Assembly (NCBI GenBank): GCA_016716125.1
Contig: JADJWZ010000008.1
Location: forward strand, 62,001-126,000
Direction: 5' to 3'
From: Ignavibacteria bacterium
Lineage (GTDB): Bacteria; Bacteroidota; Ignavibacteria; Tepidaquicellales; Tepidaquicellaceae
Length of the DNA: 64,000 nt
The notes beneath the pieces were generated by a model. The model searched no databases. It had not been told where the DNA came from and worked only from the letters and a program-made list of their open reading frames with translations. Shown here in pieces: positions 8,816 through 16,471 of the stretch (the stretch's first letter is position 1; each line of letters begins with the position of its first letter). The position numbers and the translations under genes were made by a program.

Positions 8816-9790
8816 TTATAGTATTACATTAAACAAGTATCCGGAAATAACAATACTGATAGTTATCACTGAAAAAAAGATAGCTACCAGTTTCCAGGTC
8901 ATTACTTTTTTCAGCAGCGTAGCTTCAGGGATTGATAACCCTACCACAGCCATCATAAAGGCAATGGCTGTTCCGATTGGAATTCCTTTCTGAACAAAAA
9001 CCTGAATGATCGGTATTACTCCTGCTGCATTGCTGTACATCGGTACGCCTAATATAACTGCCAGCGGAACTGCAAGAGGATTGTCTTTGCTTATGTACTC
9101 TTCAAAAAATCCTGTCGGAATAAATCCGTGCATCAAAGCTCCTATTCCAATTCCTATGATAATGTACCAAAACACACTTTTAATTATTCCAAATGCTTCT
9201 TTGAATATTTCCGGCAGTCTCTGTAAAAAAGTTTTCTTTTCTTCTTCTAGATCTCCTTCCTTTTCAGCCTGAGATAAAACACCCTGAACCCATGGTGACA
9301 AGTATTTTTCTAATTTCAGTTTACTTAATATAATCCCGCCTGTCATACCCAGCATAATTCCGCTTACAACATAAATTAAAGTTGCTTTCAATCCAAACAT
9401 ACCAATAAACATGGCTACAGCAACTTCATTTACTAACGGCGAAGTTATCAGAAATGCAAAAGTAACTCCCAGCGGTATTCCGCCTTTTACAAATCCGATA
9501 AACAGCGGAACAGAACTGCAGGAACAAAAAGGCGTAGCGGCTCCAAACATTGAAGCAATCAAATATTCCAGTCCGAAAAGTTTATTTCGGGATAGAAAAT
9601 TTCGAACTTTGTCAACCGGAAAATATGAGTTTACAGCTCCCATTACCGAAGTAATGATGAACAGTAAAATTAAAATTTTAATTGTATCATAAACGAAAAA
9701 ATTAAGCGCATCACCTGCTTTGCTCCCCTCTACTATCCGGAAAACAGAATATACAAGCCAGCCGGAAAAGTTTTCTATCCAGTCAAACAT
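8816..9790 (-). CDS. ArsP/DUF318-type permease
   Basis: This 324-residue polytopic membrane protein has about eight to ten segments and the family signature FCSCSSVPLF at residues 88-97 (Cys89, Cys91), followed by a conserved glycine-rich stretch and a second half-repeat VPMYSNAAGVIPI. The DUF318/ArsP family exports trivalent organoarsenicals in some bacteria. Others act on Cu or Zn, so the substrate is not fixed. It is the third gene of the ArsR-led operon, which supports metalloid efflux. It lies about 100 bases after the CSKC thioredoxin gene. Confidence 0.85.
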   Translation of the reverse strand: MFDWIENFSGWLVYSVFRIVEGSKAGDALNFFVYDTIKILILLFIITSVMGAVNSYFPVDKVRNFLSRNKLFGLEYLIASMFGAATPFCSCSSVPLFIGFVKGGIPLGVTFAFLITSPLVNEVAVAMFIGMFGLKATLIYVVSGIMLGMTGGIILSKLKLEKYLSPWVQGVLSQAEKEGDLEEEKKTFLQRLPEIFKEAFGIIKSVFWYIIIGIGIGALMHGFIPTGFFEEYISKDNPLAVPLAVILGVPMYSNAAGVIPIIQVFVQKGIPIGTAIAFMMAVVGLSIPEATLLKKVMTWKLVAIFFSVITISIVISGYLFNVIL

Positions 9791-9889
9791 AATGGTCTGA
9801 TATTGTTAATTAATGCTCCGTTTTTTACCCGTTCTGAAGTAATGGTGGTCAAAATTCTTATATTAAAGTTTGATCTACACTTTAATATT

Positions 9890-10126
9890 TTATACAGTTA
9901 ATAATTGTTTTATTTCATTTATTTCAGGAACCCTGCCTTTTACTTTGATCTCATCATCTATCATTAATACAGGAGTTGTCAGTACATTGTATTTCATCAT
10001 TTCCTCAATGTCTTCAATTTTAATTACATCGGCCTGAATGTCTGATAATTTCAAAGCTTCGATTACATTGTTATAGGTGGATTTGCACTTTGAGCAGCCT
10101 GTACCTAATATTTTTATCTGTTTCAT
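9890..10126 (-). CDS. Small CSKC thioredoxin-like protein (MTH895/TM0996 type)
   Basis: The 78-residue protein opens with QIKILGTGCSKCKST, a minimal thioredoxin/glutaredoxin fold with Cys11 and Cys14, and has the cis-proline in VLTTPVLMID. It matches the redox-active disulfide protein 2 family (MTH895). It has no signal peptide, so it is cytoplasmic. These small proteins are often encoded beside ArsP/DUF318 permeases and may hand metal or electrons to them. It follows arsR by 61 bases, and that gap holds a second copy of the operator palindrome. Confidence 0.88.
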   Translation of the reverse strand: MKQIKILGTGCSKCKSTYNNVIEALKLSDIQADVIKIEDIEEMMKYNVLTTPVLMIDDEIKVKGRVPEINEIKQLLTV

Positions 10127-10153
10127 AATATGTTTGTATTTATTTATTCGGTA

Positions 10154-10169
10154 ATCGTAAAACTACGAA
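10154..10169. promoter_or_regulatory. Internal ArsR-type operator palindrome
   Basis: TCGT at 10155-10158 and ACGA at 10165-10168 form an inverted repeat around six bases. It has the same 6-base spacing as, and shares the core with, the site upstream of arsR at 10511-10526. It lies between the arsR stop and the next gene, so the repressor may also control the downstream genes separately. Confidence 0.6.
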
Positions 10170-10187
10170 CACCCTTATTAAAATTTT

Positions 10188-10493
10188 TTATATTAGTAAT
10201 TCGTTCATTAAACTTTTTGCCGGATCCCAATTTTTATGGTTAATGCAATACTTTACTGTCGGCGGAGTAATATCTCCCTGAATTAATCCGGCTGCTTTGA
10301 GTTCGATAAGATGTTGTGATATAATGGATTTTGCTATTGTAAGTTCTGATGAGATATTACTATGAAAGCAGCAGGACGGTAAATTAAAAAACTGCAGAAT
10401 ATCAGATTTAACCGGGTGACCGGAAGCTATTGCAAATCGTAAGATTTGCTTATGTTCCTTAGTAAAATAGTCAGTTTCTAAAGTGATTATCAT
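10188..10493 (-). CDS. arsR: ArsR/SmtB-family repressor
   Basis: The 101-residue protein has a winged helix-turn-helix with recognition-helix region IAKSIISQHLIELKAAGLI (about residues 53-71). A cysteine pair at Cys41-Cys42 (PSCCFHSNI), with Cys83 near the wing (VKYCIN), could bind As(III) or another soft metal. ArsR proteins release DNA when the metalloid binds. It is the first gene of a six- or seven-gene minus-strand operon of thioredoxin-fold proteins and permeases. A palindrome 18 bases before its start is a likely autoregulatory operator. The exact inducer is not evident. Confidence 0.88.
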   Translation of the reverse strand: MIITLETDYFTKEHKQILRFAIASGHPVKSDILQFFNLPSCCFHSNISSELTIAKSIISQHLIELKAAGLIQGDITPPTVKYCINHKNWDPAKSLMNELLI

Positions 10494-10510
10494 ATTTTAC
10501 CTTTTTGTTG

Positions 10511-10526
10511 TTCGTTAATTTACGAA
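10511..10526. promoter_or_regulatory. ArsR-type operator upstream of arsR
   Basis: TTCGTTAATTTACGAA is an inverted repeat (TTCGT, six bases, ACGAA) 18-33 bases before the arsR start. Its core and spacing match the second site at 10154-10169, which makes a specific binding site likely. Confidence 0.65.
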
Positions 10527-10789
10527 CATTGGTGTTTAAATTCAAGTTTAAACGTTTTGTATTAAGCTCTGCTATTTTGAAAATAACTGGCTCTTTGTAA
10601 TGGCGTAAAACAACTATCCTCTTCTTTTCCAGTGTGAATATGGTATGGATGTTGTAGTTTCAGTCTCGCCAAATTAAAATCTTTCTATTGAAAATATTAT
10701 AAAAATGGAAGATAGTAGCGGAGTGTTTAATTTCTGAAAGATGACAGAGAGGATATTTATACGGTGAATGATTTAAGAATAGGATACAA
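10527..10789. other. Upstream region of arsR and of the PemK remnant
   Basis: About 260 bases without a clear intact gene lie between the arsR operator and the toxin remnant. The final part (10724 on) reads as an antitoxin C-terminus. The remainder shows only short fragments and probably held the antitoxin start before decay. Confidence 0.45.
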
Positions 10790-10793
10790 ATGA
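10724..10793 (+). pseudogene. Remnant of a PemI-like antitoxin C-terminus
   Basis: The frame ending in TGA at 10791-10793 reads LKDDREDIYTVNDLRIGYK, which resembles the C-terminal tail of small antitoxins encoded upstream of PemK toxins. A stop lies just upstream and the N-terminal part is missing. The TGA overlaps the ATG of the toxin remnant by two bases, as in intact toxin-antitoxin pairs. The family match is from memory. Confidence 0.4.
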
Positions 10794-10909
10794 AAAGAGG
10801 AACAATTATTCTGACACCATTTCTTTTCACCGGCTTATCAGAAACTAAAGTCAGACCTGCATTGATCGTATCAACAGAGAAAAGAATCGCAGCGTTAAAC
10901 TCAAAATAA
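10790..10909 (+). pseudogene. PemK/MazF toxin, N-terminal remnant
   Basis: The ATG at 10790 opens 39 codons beginning MKRGTIILTPFLFTGLSETK and continuing VRPALIVS. This is the signature start of PemK/MazF-type mRNA interferases (strand, then the SxxKxRPALVVS motif). A normal toxin has about 110 residues. Here the frame stops at 10907-10909 and everything after the first two strands is gone, so it cannot be active. Together with the antitoxin tail it marks a deleted toxin-antitoxin locus between convergent transcription units. Confidence 0.65.
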
Positions 10910-10910
10910 C

Positions 10911-11615
10911 TCAGTCTTTTTTTAAACGTGGCGGCAGAAAATCACCGGGCTGAATATCCCTGTAAAACCATTTCGCATCAGGTGGATCATCATTAATTAC
11001 TTCATACTGAAAATAGCGTTCTTTGATGCTGACTGTTTTGTAAGTAACTGTGTTCCAGCCTTTAGTAAGATTTATATTTACATTATAGATCATAGTATCC
11101 GGGGGACCTATAATACTGTATATCAATGTAATATTTCCGGAGATATTAACTCTCCGATCGCAATATGCTAACCTGACTTCATAACCGCCGGCATAATAAT
11201 ACGGATTTGCAATGAACTGACTTCTCATCAATGATCCGGAATTTATTACAAATTCTCTGTGATAAAAATCTAATCGTAGAAAATTTGTACCTTTAGCATT
11301 CGGATCGCTTACTGTTAAAGGTCCGCCGTAACCATTTGCAATTTCCTGCATCGGCAGCAGGGCTGAATCGGGTGGAGTCATTAAAGGCAAGTTTAGAATA
11401 CTGTCGGAACCAACAGTATCAATTCCCATTAAAAGACTTCCTGAAGATGAAGACAGCCTTGCCACTAAGACATTTTCGTCAGGATTATATCCATGAAGAA
11501 TTCCACTTATCGCGGTTAAAGTCTTAGCATTTCCGCTGTTGTCAGCGGGATTATTATCACATGAACTGATCGTAAAAAGGAGTGTTAGCAGAATTGTTAT
11601 GAGATAAATCTTCAT
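10911..11615 (-). CDS. Hypothetical lipoprotein
   Basis: The 234-residue protein has an N-terminal lipoprotein signal with lipobox TISSC (Cys19), followed by a low-complexity Asn/Asp linker. The remainder is predicted mostly strand, with no motif I recognise. It is probably an envelope lipoprotein. It stands alone: a toxin-antitoxin remnant lies just beyond its 3' end and a decayed T9SS domain upstream. Confidence 0.7.
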   Translation of the reverse strand: MKIYLITILLTLLFTISSCDNNPADNSGNAKTLTAISGILHGYNPDENVLVARLSSSSGSLLMGIDTVGSDSILNLPLMTPPDSALLPMQEIANGYGGPLTVSDPNAKGTNFLRLDFYHREFVINSGSLMRSQFIANPYYYAGGYEVRLAYCDRRVNISGNITLIYSIIGPPDTMIYNVNINLTKGWNTVTYKTVSIKERYFQYEVINDDPPDAKWFYRDIQPGDFLPPRLKKD

Positions 11616-11771
11616 AAGTTAAAATTATGTTCTTTATATTTTTTCTTCAGGTGATTTGAATAAATATAGTAAGAATCATACGGAATTCCAATAACTATAT
11701 CAAATGTATAAAAATACTTTCTGATTACTTTATATTTCTGGGGGTATTATAAAGATTACAGCGGGACTTAT

Positions 11772-12001
11772 TTTAAAAGAACCATTCTCTTTTGAGACAC
11801 AAAAGCGCCTGATCTCAATTCATAAAAATAAACTCCGCTCGAAAGATTACTTCCGTCAAAATGTAATTTCATATGTTCCGGGATTTTGTTTTTCATTTAC
11901 AAGATCAGCTGCTTCCCTTCCTAACATATCAAACACTTTTAAACTTACATATTTACTTTCGCTTACTGAATAACGGATAGTAACAGATGGATTAAACAAA
12001 T
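11772..12001 (-). pseudogene. Orphan decayed T9SS sorting domain
   Basis: Read on the minus strand, the segment gives FNPSVTIRYSVSESKYVSLK, then VFDMLGREAADLVNEKQNPG, then a one-base frame change, GSNLSSGVYFYELRS, and finally RMVLLK and TAA. That is a complete type A sorting domain. The upstream NYPNP part is garbled and there is no open frame further upstream. It is the tail of a lost secreted-protein gene. Confidence 0.7.
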
Positions 12002-12121
12002 GTATAAAGTAGGGAAATCAGAATAGATGAATTCTACGCTGAACGATAATTTAATAGTTTGTAAATATAAAAGTCAGGTTACTTAAGTATAAATGTTAAC
12101 AGAGTTTATCTCAGTATATAC

Positions 12122-12376
12122 TTAAGAATTTTTGTTTGATTTGTTTCTTGCGTAAAGCCTTAGCTGACTTAAGAAATCTGCGGCATCCTTTTGAATTTCT
12201 TTTGTATTACCGTTGCCGTAGATGTTTCCGGATTTTTTGAGATGCAGCAGATAATTTACAACCTCTTCATAATCATATTCCAGTTTACCTGTAATCATAT
12301 GATTAAGTCTGCATGAAGCTGGACCCGAGAATTTTGAGTCGATCGAAGTTAGTATTTCTCTTAGTTCAATTTCCAT
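12122..12376 (-). CDS. Small hypothetical protein
   Basis: This 84-residue protein is probably cytoplasmic and mixed helical, with no signal peptide. There is a single Cys in PASCRLNHMITG and a basic, Asn-rich tail. I do not recognise a family. It reads as a real gene because of its balanced composition and a clean start at 12376 preceded by an A-rich leader, but it has no informative neighbours. Confidence 0.5.
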   Translation of the reverse strand: MEIELREILTSIDSKFSGPASCRLNHMITGKLEYDYEEVVNYLLHLKKSGNIYGNGNTKEIQKDAADFLSQLRLYARNKSNKNS

Positions 12377-12588
12377 TTTCTTCTTTTTATAGAGTGTAAG
12401 GTTATTAAGTTCAAATAGAAACTCTATAATTTGTCATTAACTATTCGTAAATATTAAAATAAATAAAATTAATATTTACCGGAATTGGGAATTATTTATT
12501 CAGTGATCCTCTTAAAGTATATTAAATTTAGCGTTATTATTGATGTAATAACAAGTTATCTTTTAAAACAAAAATATTAAAAAATAAT

Positions 12589-12777
12589 ATGACAACAGCT
12601 GAAATAACAAATCTTAAAAAAATAATTAAGGATATTAAATATAAACTTAATGAGATCGAGAAAGTAATAGATAAGACTACAAGAAAAAACTTCGGCGTTT
12701 CCAATACCGCTCCGCAATATTCTCCGAGGAAAAGAAATAACTACCGTGACTCTGACACCGATTTCAATAAAAAATAA
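12589..12777 (+). CDS. Small hypothetical coiled-coil protein
   Basis: The 62 residues start with a helical, heptad-like segment (about residues 4-33, rich in Ile, Leu, Lys and Glu), followed by a polar, basic disordered tail (SPRKRNNYRD). No family is recognised. The ATG follows an AT-rich leader with no clear ribosome binding site. It is divergent from the gene at 12122-12376, so the 210-base gap between them must hold both promoters. Confidence 0.4.
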   Translation: MTTAEITNLKKIIKDIKYKLNEIEKVIDKTTRKNFGVSNTAPQYSPRKRNNYRDSDTDFNKK

Positions 12778-12920
12778 TTTAGGATTACTTAAGAATTCTA
12801 TATTATAATCCCAATATATTCCTGTCTAATCTAATATAATATTGAATAGGAATCAATTTTTCCTGATAAGTTTTATTTATTTTTTAAGATAGTAATGCAG
12901 AAGTGACCTTTTGAATTTAG

Positions 12921-13280
12921 TTAAATCCAATCAGGTTCGTTTTCGGTAAATTCATTACTCGTGTCGCCTGTGTTTAATGTTCCGGCAGGTTCGAAAAGCA
13001 TTACATGAACTTCCTCAATGCTGCGGGGTCTGTGCTCAGTACCTTTTGGAATTACTATGATCTCGCCTTCATTTATCTCAATCGTACTGCCGCGAAGATC
13101 CATGAAAAATTTCCCTTTGATCACCATGAACATTTCGTCTTCATTGTCATGTTTATGCCAGATAAATTCTCCCTTGAATTTTCCGAGCTTGACATGCTGA
13201 CCGTTTAGCTCTGCAATGATCTTCGGACTGAAGTGATCAGAAAATTTTCCGAACTTTTCGTTTAAGTTTATTACTTCCAT
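12921..13280 (-). CDS. Cupin-domain protein
   Basis: The 119-residue single-domain cupin has metal-binding motif 1 as WHKHDNEDEMF (His42, His44, Glu49), with His83 of motif 2 in PKGTEHRPRS. Small cupins of this type bind Fe, Mn or Zn, and many act as dioxygenases, isomerases or sensors; the specific reaction cannot be deduced. It is the last gene of a three-gene minus-strand operon, 15 bases after the SRPBCC gene. Confidence 0.85.
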   Translation of the reverse strand: MEVINLNEKFGKFSDHFSPKIIAELNGQHVKLGKFKGEFIWHKHDNEDEMFMVIKGKFFMDLRGSTIEINEGEIIVIPKGTEHRPRSIEEVHVMLFEPAGTLNTGDTSNEFTENEPDWI

Positions 13281-13295
13281 TGATTAAAAAACTAT

Positions 13296-13748
13296 TTACT
13301 TAAAAATATTACCTAATACTTTTTCACGGTAATCAAATATTTTTTCAACTTTATTTTTTACAATGAGATTCTGCGGAATGAATTCGAGAATTTTTCCGTA
13401 GGACAAATATTTTACAGTGTCCGTCATTAACGTTTCATCCCCGCGGCTTTCAAATTTATGTTCATGTATCCATATCTTATAAGGACCTTTGATCTGTGTA
13501 TCTTCAAACAAAAAAGGCGGTTCCCATTTTGTGATCTCAGTTTTCCATTTAATCGGAATTCCGTTTAATCTTATAAAGTAATCTATCTGCGTTCCTTTTT
13601 TCATTTCGATTGGAAGAGGAGTAATGATTTTGAATCCGAGGAACGGAGGAGTTATCAAATCAAGATTTTCAGCTTTTGAAAAAAAATCAAATACTTCAGA
13701 GACAGGTCTTTTTAAATCTATCTGCTTTTGTAAAATATGATATTTCAA
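13296..13748 (-). CDS. SRPBCC (START-like) ligand-binding protein
   Basis: The 150-residue protein has the START/SRPBCC layout: an opening strand (RPVSEVFDFFSKAENLDLIT), a central beta sheet (WKTEITKWEPPFLFEDTQIK) and a long C-terminal helix. These domains form a hydrophobic pocket, and many are annotated as cell-division or cyclase-related proteins without proof. It lies between a DUF2061 membrane gene (8 bases upstream) and a cupin gene, so the three are probably co-transcribed. Confidence 0.8.
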   Translation of the reverse strand: MKYHILQKQIDLKRPVSEVFDFFSKAENLDLITPPFLGFKIITPLPIEMKKGTQIDYFIRLNGIPIKWKTEITKWEPPFLFEDTQIKGPYKIWIHEHKFESRGDETLMTDTVKYLSYGKILEFIPQNLIVKNKVEKIFDYREKVLGNIFK

Positions 13749-13756
13749 ATACTGAA

Positions 13757-14218
13757 TTAGTTATTTAACTGCGGCTTTGTAGAAATCTTTTCCGTGATCC
13801 GCAGCCATAGTCTTTCATGAATATAATACAACAGCATTTTAGTGAACACTTCCGTAAATCCTATTTCGGCAGCTCTGTTAATACTGCCTGTTACAAAGAA
13901 TGAAATTATTATTGTATCGATCGTACCTACCATTCTCCAGCTAACGCTTTTTGCAACGCTTTTCCAGTGCTTGTCAGTATAAATTATTACTCCGTCCCGT
14001 TCAGAAATAACTTTTTTTCCAATATGGAAATAATTCCAAATGCGTTCATGAAAATAATATAAAAATATCTTTGTGATGAGTTCTATTCCGCCGATCTGAA
14101 ACGCTAAATTCAAACTTCCCGTGAACAGCCATGCAAGAAAAATTGTGTCCAGTGTCCCGACAATCCGCCATGTCACTCCTTTTATAACGCTTATTTTTTT
14201 ATTGTAAGCTGCGCTCAA
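13757..14218 (-). CDS. Membrane protein with two DUF2061 repeats
   Basis: The 153 residues contain two tandem copies of the DUF2061 unit. Each begins with a KGVTWRIVGTLDTIFLAWL- or KSVSWRMVGTIDTIIISFF-type strand and ends in a YYxHERxW motif. Each copy has two membrane segments, giving about four in total. The function of DUF2061 is unknown; in some bacteria it is fused to sulfur-assimilation proteins. It is the first gene of the operon with SRPBCC and cupin genes. Confidence 0.85.
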   Translation of the reverse strand: MSAAYNKKISVIKGVTWRIVGTLDTIFLAWLFTGSLNLAFQIGGIELITKIFLYYFHERIWNYFHIGKKVISERDGVIIYTDKHWKSVAKSVSWRMVGTIDTIIISFFVTGSINRAAEIGFTEVFTKMLLYYIHERLWLRITEKISTKPQLNN

Positions 14219-14317
14219 AAAATCTGGTAATATTTTATTGAATATTTAAGTATTAAACAACCTCTTGATAAAATAATCTTAAATCAATTATACATAATTA
14301 ATTCTAAAACCAGAATT

Positions 14318-16009
14318 TCACTTTAGCAATATCATTTTTCTTGTCTCGGCTAATTCTTTTGTATTCATTCCTTCAGTCGTTACCGTAAGCCTGTAAAAAT
14401 AAATTCCGCTTCCGTAAGATTCTCCGCTCCATTTTACTTCATAATTTCCTGAATTCTGAAACTGCTCTGCAAGCGCAGAGACTTCCATTCCGATTGAATT
14501 AAAAACTTTTAATGATACAAAACTTCTTTCCGGAATTGAATAAGATATTTTGGTTTCAGGATTAAATGGATTCGGATAATTTTGTCTGAGCTCAAAGCCG
14601 GATGGAACAGAATTACTTTGCTGTGAAATGTTTACAGTTGTATTTACAATTGCAGTATAGCATTCCATATCAAATCCGCCTGTCCTCTGGTCAGTCCATA
14701 CAGGAACGATCCTGCCGCCGTAATAGTCAACACAGATGTAATCTCCGAAACGAATTGCAGAGTTCGGCTGATTTGTCGTTGACGGCGCAGAACTTAAAAC
14801 GGAATTCTTAAATGAAAGACCTCCGTCATTTGAAACAGCTAGCCATGCCTCCACAATATTATTATTCGGTGTATTTCTTGAATCATAATACAATACTGCA
14901 ATATCTCCCGAATCGCTTACAGCGATCCATGGCCAGCATTGAAGTTTATTGTTTCCAACCGGATCATTATTCACTCTTAACGGAGCTGTCCAGTTCACTC
15001 CCCTATTCGTTGATTTAGTTAAAAATATATCCGGATCGCCGTTCGTTGCGTCACACCAGACTAAATAAATATTTCCATTGAAAGCTCCGCCTGAAACATC
15101 CGTGTCAATGGAAGGGAATGTGATCCCGCTTGACGTAATGGGAATGAAAGGAGTATTTCCCTGCTGAATTATTCTGTCTGTCCCGAAAGAATTTCCTCCG
15201 TCAGTAGATTTGTCAAAATAAATATAATCAAGTGAGGCAGTTCCACCCACCCATGTAACATAAATTTCTCCGTCGAGACCGATCGCCAGATCTGATCCCT
15301 GACCCTGACTTGAAGGATCAGCTACATCGACAGCATTAGTCCAGTTTACTCCGCTGTTAACAGATTTTGTCAATTTAATTCCGGCGTTACCGCTGAATCT
15401 TGTCCAGCTTATATAAAGGTTATTGTAATAAGGACTGCCCGGAGTGAAATCCGTTTCCATCCATTCTTTATCTTCCGTTCCGTTATTTGCAACCATATAA
15501 GCATTGGGAAATGTAACCCCGCCGTCAGTAGATTTATAAACTGCAAGTGCAAGGTTCTGACCGATAGTTACAACTGAAATATAAAAATTTCCTGCGGTAT
15601 CCACTGCCACCACAGGGTCGCTGTTTCTGGGATATCCGGGTATCAGCGTAGAATCAAGAAGTTTATTGGCAGACCATGTAACTCCGCCGTCAGCAGAGTA
15701 ACTGTATCCTACTCGCCTGTTTGCAGGATTTACGCCGGCGCTGAAATCTCTGTACGCCGCCACTACTCTTAAAGGATTTTTTTTACTTATTTTGACGGAA
15801 GGTTCGTTCTGAGGAAAACTGTCCCGGGAGATATTATAATTGGTGAAGCTTAGATTACTGTAATCCGGAATATAATCAGAGAAAGAATTATATTTTTTGA
15901 AATTCTTCTCCGCTATTTCATCTAGCGGTCTTGAAAATCTTTCCGGAGTCTGTGCCGGAATTACTCCGTTAAAAAGGAACACAGATATTATTAAAAATAT
16001 TATTTTCAA
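14318..16009 (-). CDS. T9SS-sorted sialidase-like (Asp-box propeller) protein
   Basis: The 563-residue protein has a signal peptide (residues 1-19, ending in PAQ). It is followed by a BNR/Asp-box propeller with SADGGVTWS, STDGGVTFP, SVNSGVNWT, STDGGNSF, STNRGVNWT and SNDGGLSF. The last roughly 85 residues are a T9SS type A domain (NYPNPFNPETKISYS, SGIYFYRL, KMILLK). Asp-box propellers include sialidases, but catalytic sialidase residues are not obvious, so a binding or structural role is equally likely. It is the last gene of a minus-strand cluster, 30 bases after a small membrane-protein gene. Confidence 0.85.
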   Translation of the reverse strand: MKIIFLIISVFLFNGVIPAQTPERFSRPLDEIAEKNFKKYNSFSDYIPDYSNLSFTNYNISRDSFPQNEPSVKISKKNPLRVVAAYRDFSAGVNPANRRVGYSYSADGGVTWSANKLLDSTLIPGYPRNSDPVVAVDTAGNFYISVVTIGQNLALAVYKSTDGGVTFPNAYMVANNGTEDKEWMETDFTPGSPYYNNLYISWTRFSGNAGIKLTKSVNSGVNWTNAVDVADPSSQGQGSDLAIGLDGEIYVTWVGGTASLDYIYFDKSTDGGNSFGTDRIIQQGNTPFIPITSSGITFPSIDTDVSGGAFNGNIYLVWCDATNGDPDIFLTKSTNRGVNWTAPLRVNNDPVGNNKLQCWPWIAVSDSGDIAVLYYDSRNTPNNNIVEAWLAVSNDGGLSFKNSVLSSAPSTTNQPNSAIRFGDYICVDYYGGRIVPVWTDQRTGGFDMECYTAIVNTTVNISQQSNSVPSGFELRQNYPNPFNPETKISYSIPERSFVSLKVFNSIGMEVSALAEQFQNSGNYEVKWSGESYGSGIYFYRLTVTTEGMNTKELAETRKMILLK

Positions 16010-16039
16010 AATAAAACCCTCCTCATAAAAAATGTGAAT

Positions 16040-16432
16040 TTACTTTTTGACTTTTTTAAAGACTACTGCAAGAATCCCGATGAATAATCCGAAAATGATC
16101 CCGATGAACGGACCTGTGAAGAGAAGTACATACTGCGGTTCCATAGCTGTCGGAATTTCCTTGAATCCATCCAGTGAATCAGGATTATTTTTAAGCAGAG
16201 TATCAAAAAAAACAGCCTGAACTACGGATGTAATTATTCCCATAAACAAACCGGCCATCACAGCGTGAGTGAATATGAGCTTGTCTGTTTTTTTTGAAAT
16301 TACCAGAGCCGATAAAACCGCGATGATGATCCATGGAATTAATTCAAATCCGCTTGGGATAAGTCCGAATACTGAGAGTATTCCCATCAGCAGTCCAAAA
16401 AGGGATAATTGTAAGATCAGTTTCCAGTTCAT
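16040..16432 (-). CDS. Hypothetical four-helix membrane protein
   Basis: This 130-residue protein has four hydrophobic segments (about residues 5-22, 30-45, 56-75 and 100-125) and a basic C-terminal tail VFKKVKK, which should face the cytoplasm. It resembles the small DUF4199-type membrane proteins of Bacteroidota only in general layout. It lies between the TPR membrane protein and the secreted Asp-box protein on the same strand with short gaps, so co-transcription is likely. Confidence 0.6.
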   Translation of the reverse strand: MNWKLILQLSLFGLLMGILSVFGLIPSGFELIPWIIIAVLSALVISKKTDKLIFTHAVMAGLFMGIITSVVQAVFFDTLLKNNPDSLDGFKEIPTAMEPQYVLLFTGPFIGIIFGLFIGILAVVFKKVKK

Positions 16433-16471
16433 GCATTTATTAATTTAATTTGTAAATATTTTTCAATAAAG

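Noticed and set aside
14318..16009. Assignment as a true sialidase
   Set aside because: Asp-boxes are present, but the catalytic Arg triad and the Tyr/Glu pair could not be placed. Kept as sialidase-like only.
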